Below, one piece after another: positions 44,314-52,980 of a stretch of 64,000 nucleotides of DNA. Every line of letters starts with the position of its first letter. Positions within the stretch are counted from its first letter, which is position 1. Made by a program: the position numbers and the translations under genes. Origin of the DNA: Chloroflexota bacterium (GTDB lineage Bacteria > Chloroflexota > UBA11872); the NCBI GenBank assembly GCA_022826485.1, contig JAJDUU010000025.1, positions 62,001 to 126,000 on the forward strand, written 5' to 3'. A model generated the notes under the pieces. The model was not told where the DNA came from. It saw only the letters and a program-made list of their open reading frames with translations, and did not search any database.

Positions 44314-45264
44314 TCACGCGAGCCGGACGCGCGGGTCGATGTAGGTGTAGAGGACGTCGACCAGGAGATTCGCAACCACGTAGATGGTGGCCGCCAACAT
44401 CACCAGCGCTTGCACCACGGTGTAGTCACGCGTGAGAATGGCCTTGACCAGCGTGAAGCCGATGCCCTTGCGGCTGAACACCACCTCGATGACCACCGCG
44501 CCGATCAGCAGGCTGCCGAACTGCAAGCCCACGATGGTCACCACCGGGATCAGGGCGTTCTTGAGCGCATGGCCCCAGACCACGGTGCTCTCGCGCACGC
44601 CCTTGGACCGCGCGGTGCGGATGTAGTCGCGGCTCATCACGTCCAGCATGGATGAGCGCGTGAGCCGGGCCACAATCGCGGCGCCCCCAATCCCCAGCGC
44701 GAGCGCGGGCATGATGAGCTCCTTGCCGTTGCCGTTGGCAATGGCCGGCAGGAGGTTATTCATATTGATGCTGAAGATGTAGATGAGTATCAGCCCGATG
44801 AGGAAATTGGGTATGGAAACGCCGAGCACCGCGACGAACTGGCTGCCGTAATCAATCCAGGTGTGATGGCGCATGGCGGACACCACGCCGGCCACGAGCC
44901 CGATGAAGAGCGTCACCGCCATGCCGGCCAGCGTGAGCACCAGCGTCGAGGGGAATTGCTCCGCAATCACGTCCGTGATGGGCTGCTTGGTGCGGAACGA
45001 GCGCCCAAGGTCGAGCCGCAGCACGTCCCAGAGGTAGAAGGCGAACTGCTCGGGAATGGACTTGTCGAGCCGCAGTTTCGCCCGCGCTTGCTCGAGAGCG
45101 TCGATGGAGACCGAGGTGTTGGACGTTCCGCCGGCGTCGCTGCTGTAGTAGAAGACCTCGACGGGATCCCCAGGAATCAGGCGCAGCAGGACGAACACCA
45201 GCAGGAGCACGCCCAGGATCACAGGGATCGCGGCCAGCAACCGCCGGACGATGTATCGCCCCAT
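44314..45264 (-). CDS. Oligopeptide/dipeptide ABC transporter permease (DppB-like)
   Basis: The 316-residue protein has the DppB pattern: MGRYIVRRLLAAIPVILGVLLLVFVLLRLIPGDP, six helices, the EAA-type loop with RLTRSSMLDVMSRDYIRTARSKGVRE and ALKNALIPVVTIVGLQFGSLLIGAVVIE. It forms the membrane channel with DppC. DppC lies 6.7 kb away on the same strand, beyond the binding proteins and a rightward catabolic pair. No ABC ATPase genes are in the window. Confidence 0.93.
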   Translation of the reverse strand: MGRYIVRRLLAAIPVILGVLLLVFVLLRLIPGDPVEVFYYSSDAGGTSNTSVSIDALEQARAKLRLDKSIPEQFAFYLWDVLRLDLGRSFRTKQPITDVIAEQFPSTLVLTLAGMAVTLFIGLVAGVVSAMRHHTWIDYGSQFVAVLGVSIPNFLIGLILIYIFSINMNNLLPAIANGNGKELIMPALALGIGGAAIVARLTRSSMLDVMSRDYIRTARSKGVRESTVVWGHALKNALIPVVTIVGLQFGSLLIGAVVIEVVFSRKGIGFTLVKAILTRDYTVVQALVMLAATIYVVANLLVDVLYTYIDPRVRLA

Positions 45265-45502
45265 CCTGTGCCTGCTCCTAGCTCACCGTGCGAACGGTCC
45301 TCCGAGGCTCCTCGGGGAGCGATGGGCCTGTGCAACCGTCGAGTCGCCTCGGCGGCGGCAGTGTAGCCGACGACTCATTCGGTCTGAGTATTGCGGGCGA
45401 TGCGCAGGACGTCGCGAAGCACTGCCGGGTCCCGAGTTCGATGATTAGCCGTTTCGCACTCGTGGGACACTGCAATCAACCTGGCAGCGGTGTTCTCGCA
45501 CG

Positions 45503-46663
45503 TTGAAGATCACAAGCGTCGAGACGAAAACGCTTGAGTTGTCCGGTCGCGATCCCGATGCAGGTCGGCGACGCCCCGGCTGGCTCGAGCGGAGCCACAT
45601 GGCGAATCCGATGTCGCCCTATATCGCCGCCGCGTCCAACATGCTGCGTTGGGTGCCGGAGTGGCCGGACTTCCTCGTCGTGGTAACGGCGGAGGACGGC
45701 ACGCAAGGGGTTGGCCCCGGCCGATATGGGCGTCCCGTGGCCGCCGTCATCCAGGATTACCTGGGGCCGCGCATCATCGGTGAGCCTGCGCTTGCGACCG
45801 AGCGGCTCTACGACATGCTGGTGCGGCTGTGCGCGCCCTTCGGCGCCGCCGGCCTCGCGTCGTACGCCATCAGCGGCATCGACCTGGCGCTATGGGACCT
45901 GAAGGGCAAGGCGCTGGGGAGGCCCGTCTATCAGCTGCTCGGCGGTCCGGCCCGAGACTTCGTGCCGTGCTACGCCACCTGCGGCGACGTGGACTGGGTC
46001 AAGGAGCTTGGATTCACCGCCGTGAAGGTGCCCTGTCCCTACGGTCCCGTGCATGGCCGAGGTGGCCTGGCGCGAAACGTCGAGCGCGTGGCCGAGGCTC
46101 GCGAGTACATGGGTGATGATGCGCAGCTCATGCTCGACTGCTGGATGTCGCTCGACGTGGAGTACGGCGTGCAGTTGGCGGAATCGTTGCGCCCATACGA
46201 CCTCGCATGGATCGAAGAGATGCTCCGCCCGGAGGACTTCGACGGCTACGCGCAGTTGCGGACCCGCCTACCGTGGCAGACGCTCGCTACGGGTGAGCAT
46301 TGGTACACCCCATTTCCCTTCCAGCACGCGGCGTCGCGCCGCCTGGTGGACATCTTGCAGCCGGATATCGCGTGGGTGGGCGGGTTGACGCCCCTGCTCA
46401 AGATTTGCGCCATCGCGGACGCGGCGGGGCTGACCGTCATTCCGCACGGCGGGGCTGGGAGTCCGTACGGACAACACGCCCTCTTCGCCCTCCCGGCGAT
46501 CCCGCTTGGCGAGTGGTACATCGCCACGGCGCCGGGTGTTCCGCTGGAGAACGGTCCCTTGTTGCCGGGTACGGCCGTGCCCACAAACGGCAGGCTGCGA
46601 CCATCCGACGCGCCCGGATTTGGCGTGGAGATCGATGCCGACAAGCTGTCGGCGTTCCGGTAG
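45503..46663 (+). CDS. Enolase-superfamily dehydratase (mandelate racemase type)
   Basis: The 386-residue protein has a capping domain, then a barrel with AISGIDLALWDLKGKALGRPVYQLLGG, FTAVKVPCPYGPVHGRGG (Lys base), MLDCWMSLDV (first metal Asp), WIEEML (second, Glu) and ATGEHWYTPF (third, Glu), then IPHGGAGSPYGQ with a His. The KxP and metal ligands fit an acid-sugar dehydratase, perhaps L-rhamnonate-dehydratase-like. The start is TTG 45503. It is followed by an aldo/keto reductase 9 bases on. Confidence 0.87.
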   Translation: MKITSVETKTLELSGRDPDAGRRRPGWLERSHMANPMSPYIAAASNMLRWVPEWPDFLVVVTAEDGTQGVGPGRYGRPVAAVIQDYLGPRIIGEPALATERLYDMLVRLCAPFGAAGLASYAISGIDLALWDLKGKALGRPVYQLLGGPARDFVPCYATCGDVDWVKELGFTAVKVPCPYGPVHGRGGLARNVERVAEAREYMGDDAQLMLDCWMSLDVEYGVQLAESLRPYDLAWIEEMLRPEDFDGYAQLRTRLPWQTLATGEHWYTPFPFQHAASRRLVDILQPDIAWVGGLTPLLKICAIADAAGLTVIPHGGAGSPYGQHALFALPAIPLGEWYIATAPGVPLENGPLLPGTAVPTNGRLRPSDAPGFGVEIDADKLSAFR

Positions 46664-46672
46664 GGCCGGCTG

Positions 46673-47611
46673 ATGGAGTATCGGCGCCTGGGCCGGACGG
46701 GCCTCGAAGTGTCGCTGGTGGGACTAGGTACCGGCGGGCCAAGCCAGTTGGGGCAGACGCGCGGCGCCACGCGCGACGTGATTCGCGCATTCGTGCGGCG
46801 CGCGCTCGACCTGGGAATCAACTATTTCGACACCGCGCCGGTGTATCACGACAGCGAGGCGCTGCTCGCCCATGCGCTGGACGGCGTGCCTCGAGACGAG
46901 GCCGTGATCGCGACCAAATATCCGAGCGTGGTCGACGTGCACGCGGACGCGCCGCCCCTGGCGCCGCCGAGCGTCATTCGCCCATCGGTCGAGGCGAGCC
47001 TGCGGCGGCTCCGGCGGGACGCGCTGGATATCGTGCTGATTCACGCGCTGCGGCCGGAGCTGTATGACGACTGCCGCGAGCGTCAGGTGCCCGAGTTGCT
47101 GCGCCTCAAGGACGACGGCCTGGCGCGGTTCGTCGGGATTTCCGGATGGCCGGTGATGGTGGGCCGGGCCGTCGCCGACGGATGGCCAGATGTGGTGATG
47201 CCGAATTACAACCTGCTGACGCACGCCGCCGAGCGGCATGTGTTCCCGTTGGCCCGCGTGCACGACGTGGGCGTGGTCGCGATGACGCCGGTGCGTCGAG
47301 CCATGGCCGATCCCGCGCACCTGCGCGAGGTGGTGAGGCAGATGAAAGCCGCCGGCGTGGCGCCGACCGCGTCAGTGCCGGATGCGGAGCCGCTCGACTG
47401 GCTCATTCACGGCGACGTGGGGTCGGTGATCGAGGCGGCCTACCGGTTTGCCGCCGCGCCCCGGGAGGTCGCCTGCGTGCTGACGGGCACGGCCGATCCG
47501 GCCCATCTCGAATCAAACGTCGAAGCGGTGCGGCGAGGACCCTTGCCCGCCGCCGACGTCGAGCGGCTGCGGACAGCCTTCGGCGGTCACGACGAGTACT
47601 TCGGCGACTAG
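46673..47611 (+). CDS. Aldo/keto reductase
   Basis: The 312-residue protein has the AKR start MEYRRLGRTGLEVSLVGLGTGG, catalytic Asp and Tyr region NYFDTAPVYHDSEALL, VIATKYPS (Lys), LDIVLIH (His), and a C-terminal CVLTGTADPAHLESNVEA cofactor segment. It reduces or oxidises a sugar or aldehyde with NADP(H). It is 9 bases downstream of the dehydratase gene and likely serves the same sugar-acid pathway. Confidence 0.9.
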   Translation: MEYRRLGRTGLEVSLVGLGTGGPSQLGQTRGATRDVIRAFVRRALDLGINYFDTAPVYHDSEALLAHALDGVPRDEAVIATKYPSVVDVHADAPPLAPPSVIRPSVEASLRRLRRDALDIVLIHALRPELYDDCRERQVPELLRLKDDGLARFVGISGWPVMVGRAVADGWPDVVMPNYNLLTHAAERHVFPLARVHDVGVVAMTPVRRAMADPAHLREVVRQMKAAGVAPTASVPDAEPLDWLIHGDVGSVIEAAYRFAAAPREVACVLTGTADPAHLESNVEAVRRGPLPAADVERLRTAFGGHDEYFGD

Positions 47612-47789
47612 TGCCGAAGCCCGCGCGTGCGATGCACCGCCAGGCGGGGCAGAAAGAGCGCACCGCCGCCGGTCCTGGGTTTACCTGCTCCGCGATGAGC
47701 ACGAGGCTCGTTCGCAGGAAGGTCCTGGCCGAGGTTCCCGCCCAACCTCGGCCACCCAGACCCGGCGGCGGTGCTGATCTCCCTAGACG

Positions 47790-49709
47790 CTAGCCGCCCT
47801 TCTTGTCGTAGAAGTCCATCGCGAACGCCTGGTCGAGCAGCGTGGAGTGCGCCACGCCACCGATCTGGTCGCTGTTGTAGAACCACTGCGCCATGGCGTC
47901 GGCCAGCGGGATGTTGACGGCGGCCTCCTGGATCAGGCGGTTCGCCTCCATCCACATCTCGGCGCGCTTGGACTCGTCGAACTCGGCGCGGGCCCCGTCG
48001 AGCAATGCGTCGATGGGGTCGCCCTCGGTCGCCACGCCCGGCTCACCGTTGTAGTTGAGGAATGCGAACGCCCGGCCCGGCAGCCCGTAGTTCGACGTGT
48101 GGTACTTGGCGTACAGCACGTCGGCGTCGGGGCCACGCCCGCCGGTCCACTGGTGGGTGTACTTCCCTTGCGCCATGTCGTTGATGTAGGTCGCGAACTC
48201 GACGTTCGGGATGTCCACGAAGATGCCAATGCTGGACTCGATGTCCAGCTTGTACAGCTCGCTCAGCGGGTTGGGCGTGTTGGGAAACTCAACCTGCATG
48301 CGCTCGCCGTCGCGGTAGCGGAAGCCGTCGTCGCCGCGAGCGTAGCCGGCGTCATCCAGCAGCTGGTTGGCAAGGCCAACGTCCCACGGGTAGAGGTCTT
48401 CCATCGCCTCGTTGTAGCCGATGGTGCCCGGCGTGAGGATGTTGCCCGCGATGCGCGGGATGCCGCCGTTGCCGCGCTGCACCACGAGCTTCTTGTTGAC
48501 CGCGTGGTTCAGCGCCTTGCGGACGACGATGTCGTCGGTGGGCCAGCGCGTCGAGTTGATGTGCAGGAACCACGGCATGCCCGAAGACATTCGCCCGAGG
48601 ATGGCGCGGTTGTCCTGCTTCGCGAAGCGCTCCATGTCGATGAACTGGAAGTGTTGGATCCAGTCCACCTCGCCGGCCTCGAAGGCCGCCGCGCGCGCCA
48701 CTGCGTCCTGCGCCAGAATCTGGATGACGAACTCGTCGGGGTAAGGAGCCCCCTGGTTCGTCGCCCACTCGGGCGCCCAGGCGTAGTCTTCGTTCCGCTC
48801 GTAGGTGACGGAGACCTGCTCCTGCCACTCCTTGAACTTGTACGGACCCGTGCCGACCGGGTTACGCGCGATGTCCTCGCGATACTCGATGTACGCCGCC
48901 GGCGAGGCAAACGTGATCTGACGGTCCGCCAGCACCTGCATGAACAGCGCCTGCGGGGTCTTCGTCTTCAGGTCGACGGTGAACTCGTCCACCACCGTGA
49001 GGCTCTCCACGTCGCCGACTGTGCCCGCGATCTCGCCCCGCTCCAGGCTCTCGTCCAAGAAGAGCATGAAGTTGAACGCCACCGCCTCCGCGTTGAACGG
49101 CGTGCCGTCGTGGAACTTCACGTCCTGCCGCAACGGGATGCGGCGAGTCAGGCGGTCATCCGACAGCTCGGGCATGTCGGCGGCCAGCCGCGGGACGATG
49201 CGGTTGTTGGGCGCCCAGGTGTACAAGGTCTCGTACATCGGGAAGCCGCTGCGGTAGGACCACTGGTCCATGCGCACGGGGTTGAAGGACGTGATGGGAC
49301 CCGGCGTACCCCAGGTGATGCGGCCACCGCGGGTCGGATTCCACTCGCCGAGCGGAACGGCTTCGTCTGAGCGGAAGAGGTTGATGCCCTTCAGCGCGCC
49401 GCGCGCCGCCGTCTCGGCCTCGATCTCGACGATCACTTCCTTCTCGACGACGACTTCCTTTTCGACGACGACTTCCTTCTCGACGACGACGGCCTTCTCG
49501 ACTTCCTTGATGACTTCCTGCGTCACCACCTTCTCGACCTCGACCTGTTGGATCTCGGTGACGGTGACGATCTTCTCGACCTCGACTTCCCTGATCTGAA
49601 CCTCGCCCTCGCCACACGCGGCGAGCGCGGCAACGCCGACGCCTCCCGCGAGGGCCAATGCCCCGCCACGGAGGACGTTTCGACGACTCAGAGACTTACC
49701 ACGATCCAT
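47790..49709 (-). CDS. Peptide-binding lipoprotein, copy 1 (SBP_bac_5)
   Basis: The 639-residue protein has a twin-arginine-like leader (SRRNVLRGG), a lipobox (ALAACG), then a 60-residue stalk of Val-Glu-Lys repeats (EVEK, VVVEKEV) and a family-5 extracellular solute-binding domain (DQWSYRSGFPMYETLYTWAP, HDGTPFNAEAVAFNF, NPVGTGPYKFKEW). It captures peptides for the DppB/DppC permease. ATG 49709 follows a GGAGGG site. It is a near-identical, same-length duplicate of the next gene. Confidence 0.93.
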   Translation of the reverse strand: MDRGKSLSRRNVLRGGALALAGGVGVAALAACGEGEVQIREVEVEKIVTVTEIQQVEVEKVVTQEVIKEVEKAVVVEKEVVVEKEVVVEKEVIVEIEAETAARGALKGINLFRSDEAVPLGEWNPTRGGRITWGTPGPITSFNPVRMDQWSYRSGFPMYETLYTWAPNNRIVPRLAADMPELSDDRLTRRIPLRQDVKFHDGTPFNAEAVAFNFMLFLDESLERGEIAGTVGDVESLTVVDEFTVDLKTKTPQALFMQVLADRQITFASPAAYIEYREDIARNPVGTGPYKFKEWQEQVSVTYERNEDYAWAPEWATNQGAPYPDEFVIQILAQDAVARAAAFEAGEVDWIQHFQFIDMERFAKQDNRAILGRMSSGMPWFLHINSTRWPTDDIVVRKALNHAVNKKLVVQRGNGGIPRIAGNILTPGTIGYNEAMEDLYPWDVGLANQLLDDAGYARGDDGFRYRDGERMQVEFPNTPNPLSELYKLDIESSIGIFVDIPNVEFATYINDMAQGKYTHQWTGGRGPDADVLYAKYHTSNYGLPGRAFAFLNYNGEPGVATEGDPIDALLDGARAEFDESKRAEMWMEANRLIQEAAVNIPLADAMAQWFYNSDQIGGVAHSTLLDQAFAMDFYDKKGG

Positions 49710-49752
49710 AGACCATCCCTCCAATTGCAGGCTTTCCGAGCCTGTGCGCGAG

Positions 49753-49761
49753 AGGATACCA
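49753..49761 (-). promoter_or_regulatory. Extended -10 promoter for copy 1
   Basis: On the reverse strand TGGTATCCT fits an extended -10 (TGnTATnnT) and would give a leader of about 37 bases. The same element precedes copy 2, with conserved surroundings. Confidence 0.45.
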
Positions 49762-49843
49762 GCCCGCGCGGGCGATTTGCACCGCGCAGAACCGGTGGTC
49801 GCGGGTCGCTTTGGTCGTCTACGCCCGCCCACGCGGGAGTCCC

Positions 49844-49902
49844 GGCACCGTCCGCCGGCGGATGATCCGAGCGGTCCCGAGACCCTCCCGGCGGACGGTG
49901 CC
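49844..49902. repeat. 15-bp perfect inverted repeat between binding-protein genes
   Basis: GGCACCGTCCGCCGG (49844-49858) and CCGGCGGACGGTGCC (49888-49902) pair with a 29-base spacer. It lies 15 bases past the stop of copy 2, where a terminator or mRNA-stabilising hairpin would be expected. No T-tract follows. Confidence 0.8.
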
Positions 49903-49916
49903 GATCTCCCTAGGCG

Positions 49917-51836
49917 CTAGCCGCCCTTCTTGTCGTAGAAGTCGAGCACGGTGGCTGGTTCGTGGATTGTGGAGAGCGCCACGCCGCCGATCTGGTCCCT
50001 GTTGTAGAACCACTGCCCCATGGCATCCGACAGCGGCAGGTTGACGGCGGCCTCCTGGATCAGGCGGTTCGCCTCCATCCACATCTCGGCGCGCTTGGAC
50101 TCGTCGAACTCGGAGCGCGCCCCGTCGAGCAGTGCGTCGATGGGGTCGCCCTCGGTCGGCACGCCCGGCTCACCGTTGTAGTTGAGAAACGCGAACGCCC
50201 GGCCCGGCAGCCCGTAGTTCGATGTGTGGTACTTGGGATACAGCACGTCGCCGTCAGGGCCGCCCCCGCCAGTCCACTGGTGGGTGTACTTCCCTTGCGC
50301 CATGTCGTTGATGTAGGTCGCGAACTCGACGTTCGGGATGTCCACGAAGATGCCGATGCCGGACTCGATGTCCAGCTTGTACAGCTCGCTCAACGGGTTG
50401 GGCGTGTTGGGGAACTCGACCTGCATGCGCTGGCCGTCGCGGTAGCGGAAGCCGTCCTCACCGCGCGTGTAGCCGGCGTCGTCCAGCAACTGGTTGGCCT
50501 TGCCGACGTCCCACGGGTAGAGGTCTTCCATGTCCGCGTTGTAGCCGATGGTGCCCGGCGTGAGGATGTTGCCCGCGATGCGCGGGATGCCGCCGTTGCC
50601 GCGCTGCACCACCAACTTCTTGTTGATGGCGTGATTCAGCGCCTTGCGCACGACGATGTCGTCGGTGGGCCAGCGCATGGAGTTGATGTGCAGGAACCAC
50701 GGCATGCCCGGGGCCAGACGTCCGAGGATGATGCGGTTGTCCTGCTTCGCGAAGCGCTCCAGGTCGATGAACTGGAAGTGCTGGATCCAGTCCACCTCGC
50801 CGGCCTCGAAGGCCGCCGCGCGCGCCACCGCGTCCTGCGCCAGAATCTGAACCACGAACTCGTCCGGATACGGCGCCCCCTTGTTCGTTGCCCACTCCGG
50901 CGCCCACGCGTAGTCATCAAACCGCTCATAGGTGACGGAGACCTGCTCCTGCCACTCCTTGAACTTGTAGGCGCCGGTGCCGACCGGATTGCGCGCGATG
51001 TCTTCGCGGTAGGTGATATAGGCCTGCGGCGAGGCGAACGTGATCTGAAAATCGGCAAGCACCTGCATGAACAGCGCCTGCGGGGTCTTCGTCTTCAAAT
51101 CGATGGTGAAGTCGTCCACCTTCGTGACGCTCTCGATGTCTCCCACCTTGCCCGCGATCTCGCCCCGCTCCAGGCTCTCGTCCAGGAACAGCATGAAGTT
51201 GAAGGTCACCGCGTCCGCGTTGAACGGCGTGCCGTCGTGGAACTTCACGTCGCGACGCAACGGAATGCGGCGCGTCAGGCGGTCAGCGGACAGCTCGGGC
51301 AGGTCAGAGGCCAGCCACGGAATGATCCGGTTGCCCGGCGCCCACGTGTACAGGTTCTCGTAAATCGGGAAGCCGTTGCGATAGGACCACTGGTCCATAC
51401 GCACGGGGTTGAGCGACGTGATCGGGCCCGGCGTTCCCCAGGTGATCCGGCCACCCCGGGTCGGGTTCCACTCGCCGAGCGGAACGGATTCGTCGGAGCG
51501 GAAGAGGTTGACGCCCTTTTGAAGTCCGCGAGCGGCCGTCTCGGCCTCGATCTCGACGATGACTTCCTTCTCGACGACGACTTCCCTTTCGACGACGACT
51601 TCCTTCTCGACGACGACGGCCTTCTCGACTTCCTTGATGACTTCCTGCGTCACCACCTTCTCGACCTCGACCTGTTGGATCTCGGTGACGGTGACGACCT
51701 TCTCGACCTCGACTTCCCTGATCTCGACCTCGCCCTCGCCGCAGGCTGCAAGCGCGGCGACGCCGACGCCACCCGCGAGGGCCAAGGCCCCGCCACGGAG
51801 GACGTTCCGGCGACTCAAAGATTTGCCACGATTCAT
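49917..51836 (-). CDS. Peptide-binding lipoprotein, copy 2 (SBP_bac_5)
   Basis: The 639-residue protein is collinear with copy 1 and differs at scattered residues only (for example EVEIREVEVEKVVTVT versus EVQIREVEVEKIVTVT, and GLQKGVNLF versus GALKGINLF). It shares the leader, lipobox, Val-Glu-Lys stalk and family-5 domain. ATG 51836 follows GGGAGGG. It lies between copy 1 and dppC, on the same strand. Differences cluster in no obvious binding-site block, so specificity may be similar. Confidence 0.93.
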   Translation of the reverse strand: MNRGKSLSRRNVLRGGALALAGGVGVAALAACGEGEVEIREVEVEKVVTVTEIQQVEVEKVVTQEVIKEVEKAVVVEKEVVVEREVVVEKEVIVEIEAETAARGLQKGVNLFRSDESVPLGEWNPTRGGRITWGTPGPITSLNPVRMDQWSYRNGFPIYENLYTWAPGNRIIPWLASDLPELSADRLTRRIPLRRDVKFHDGTPFNADAVTFNFMLFLDESLERGEIAGKVGDIESVTKVDDFTIDLKTKTPQALFMQVLADFQITFASPQAYITYREDIARNPVGTGAYKFKEWQEQVSVTYERFDDYAWAPEWATNKGAPYPDEFVVQILAQDAVARAAAFEAGEVDWIQHFQFIDLERFAKQDNRIILGRLAPGMPWFLHINSMRWPTDDIVVRKALNHAINKKLVVQRGNGGIPRIAGNILTPGTIGYNADMEDLYPWDVGKANQLLDDAGYTRGEDGFRYRDGQRMQVEFPNTPNPLSELYKLDIESGIGIFVDIPNVEFATYINDMAQGKYTHQWTGGGGPDGDVLYPKYHTSNYGLPGRAFAFLNYNGEPGVPTEGDPIDALLDGARSEFDESKRAEMWMEANRLIQEAAVNLPLSDAMGQWFYNRDQIGGVALSTIHEPATVLDFYDKKGG

Positions 51837-51877
51837 AATTCCCTCCCCGAATATCTGGCCTTACGAACCTGTGCATG

Positions 51878-51886
51878 AGAATACCA
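51878..51886 (-). promoter_or_regulatory. Extended -10 promoter for copy 2
   Basis: Reverse-strand TGGTATTCT fits an extended -10, about 42 bases from the ATG. Conserved between both copies, along with GCACAGG a few bases downstream. Confidence 0.45.
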
Positions 51887-51936
51887 GTCGGCACGTATTT
51901 CGCTGGGCCCGGAACCGGTCGCGGCGACCGACGGAG

Positions 51937-52905
51937 CTACTGCGCCCAGGCGCTCGCTTGGGGGTCCAGGGCCTCGCGCAGGCCGTCGCCCAGCATGTTG
52001 AACGACAGCACCGTCAGGGCCAGCGCCAGCCCGTTGAAGATGCAGATCCACGGCGCCAGGGCGAGCACGGCGCGATACTGGGCAATCTCCAGGCCCCACT
52101 CCGGCGTCGGCGGTGAGGCGCCCAAGCCCAGGAAGCTGAGTCCGGCCGCCGAGATGATGGTCGAACCGAGACCCAGCGTGGACATGATCAGAATCGGGCT
52201 GAGGATGTTGGGCAGGATGTGGCGCACGATGATGCGGGTGTCGCGCATCCCGATCGCGCGCGCCGCTCGCACGTAGCCGAACTCCTTGGCCGAGAGCGTC
52301 GAACCACGCACGACACGCGCATAGAAGGGAACGCCGGCGACGCCCAAAGCGATCATGGCGTTGGTGAGGCTGGGCCCGAGCGACGCGACGATCACGATGG
52401 CGAGCAGCAGCCCCGGAAACGCCAGCAGCACGTCGAGCAGGCGGCTGATGACCATGTCGATCCGTCCGCCGAAATAGCCGGCGGCCATGCCGAGAATCGT
52501 GCCGCCGGCCCCGGCCAGCAAGACCGCGACGAAGCCCACCCGCAGCGAAATGCGCGACCCGTGCACCACGCGGCTGAAGACGTCGCGGCCGATGTCGTCC
52601 GTGCCAAAGGGAAAGAACGCCGGCTCCACCTCGCCGCTTTCTCCCACGCGAGTGCCGCTCGACCATGGCGGGCGCAGGCGGTTCTCGAGCACCGACTCGA
52701 GCGTCGGCTTGGTGTTGATGCCTTCCGGCGCGATGAGGTCGGCGAAGATGGCGCAGAGTGCAAAGAGAATCAGCACCACGCCGCCGGCCATGGCCGCGAG
52801 GTTGCGGCGCAGCCGCCGCCACGCCATGGACCACTCGCTGCGCACGGCGGACGAAGCCACTGCGTCGATGGACGCCGCGTCGGATAGGGGTTCGGCTTGT
52901 GCCAT
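51937..52905 (-). CDS. Oligopeptide/dipeptide ABC transporter permease (DppC-like)
   Basis: The 322-residue protein has the DppC pattern: an N-terminal SEWSMAWRRLRRNLAAMAGGVVLILFALCAIFADLIAP, periplasmic segment, helices, the EAA loop VVRGSTLSAKEFGYVRAARAIGMRDTRIIVRHILPN and a final LALTVLSFNMLGDGLREALDPQ. It pairs with DppB to form the channel. It is the first gene of the leftward transporter unit. Confidence 0.94.
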   Translation of the reverse strand: MAQAEPLSDAASIDAVASSAVRSEWSMAWRRLRRNLAAMAGGVVLILFALCAIFADLIAPEGINTKPTLESVLENRLRPPWSSGTRVGESGEVEPAFFPFGTDDIGRDVFSRVVHGSRISLRVGFVAVLLAGAGGTILGMAAGYFGGRIDMVISRLLDVLLAFPGLLLAIVIVASLGPSLTNAMIALGVAGVPFYARVVRGSTLSAKEFGYVRAARAIGMRDTRIIVRHILPNILSPILIMSTLGLGSTIISAAGLSFLGLGASPPTPEWGLEIAQYRAVLALAPWICIFNGLALALTVLSFNMLGDGLREALDPQASAWAQ

Positions 52906-52980
52906 TGCCGCCGGTAGGAAAGGGGCTGCGATTCGCGACGATACTACAAAGGGCGATTGACGGCGCGTGCCGACGGCCGC

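Noticed and set aside
47847-49370. A 507-codon rightward open frame, and a similar one at 49962-51878
   Set aside because: Both mirror the binding-protein genes and their repeats; composition is His/Val/Arg-rich without motifs. They duplicate only because the real genes do.
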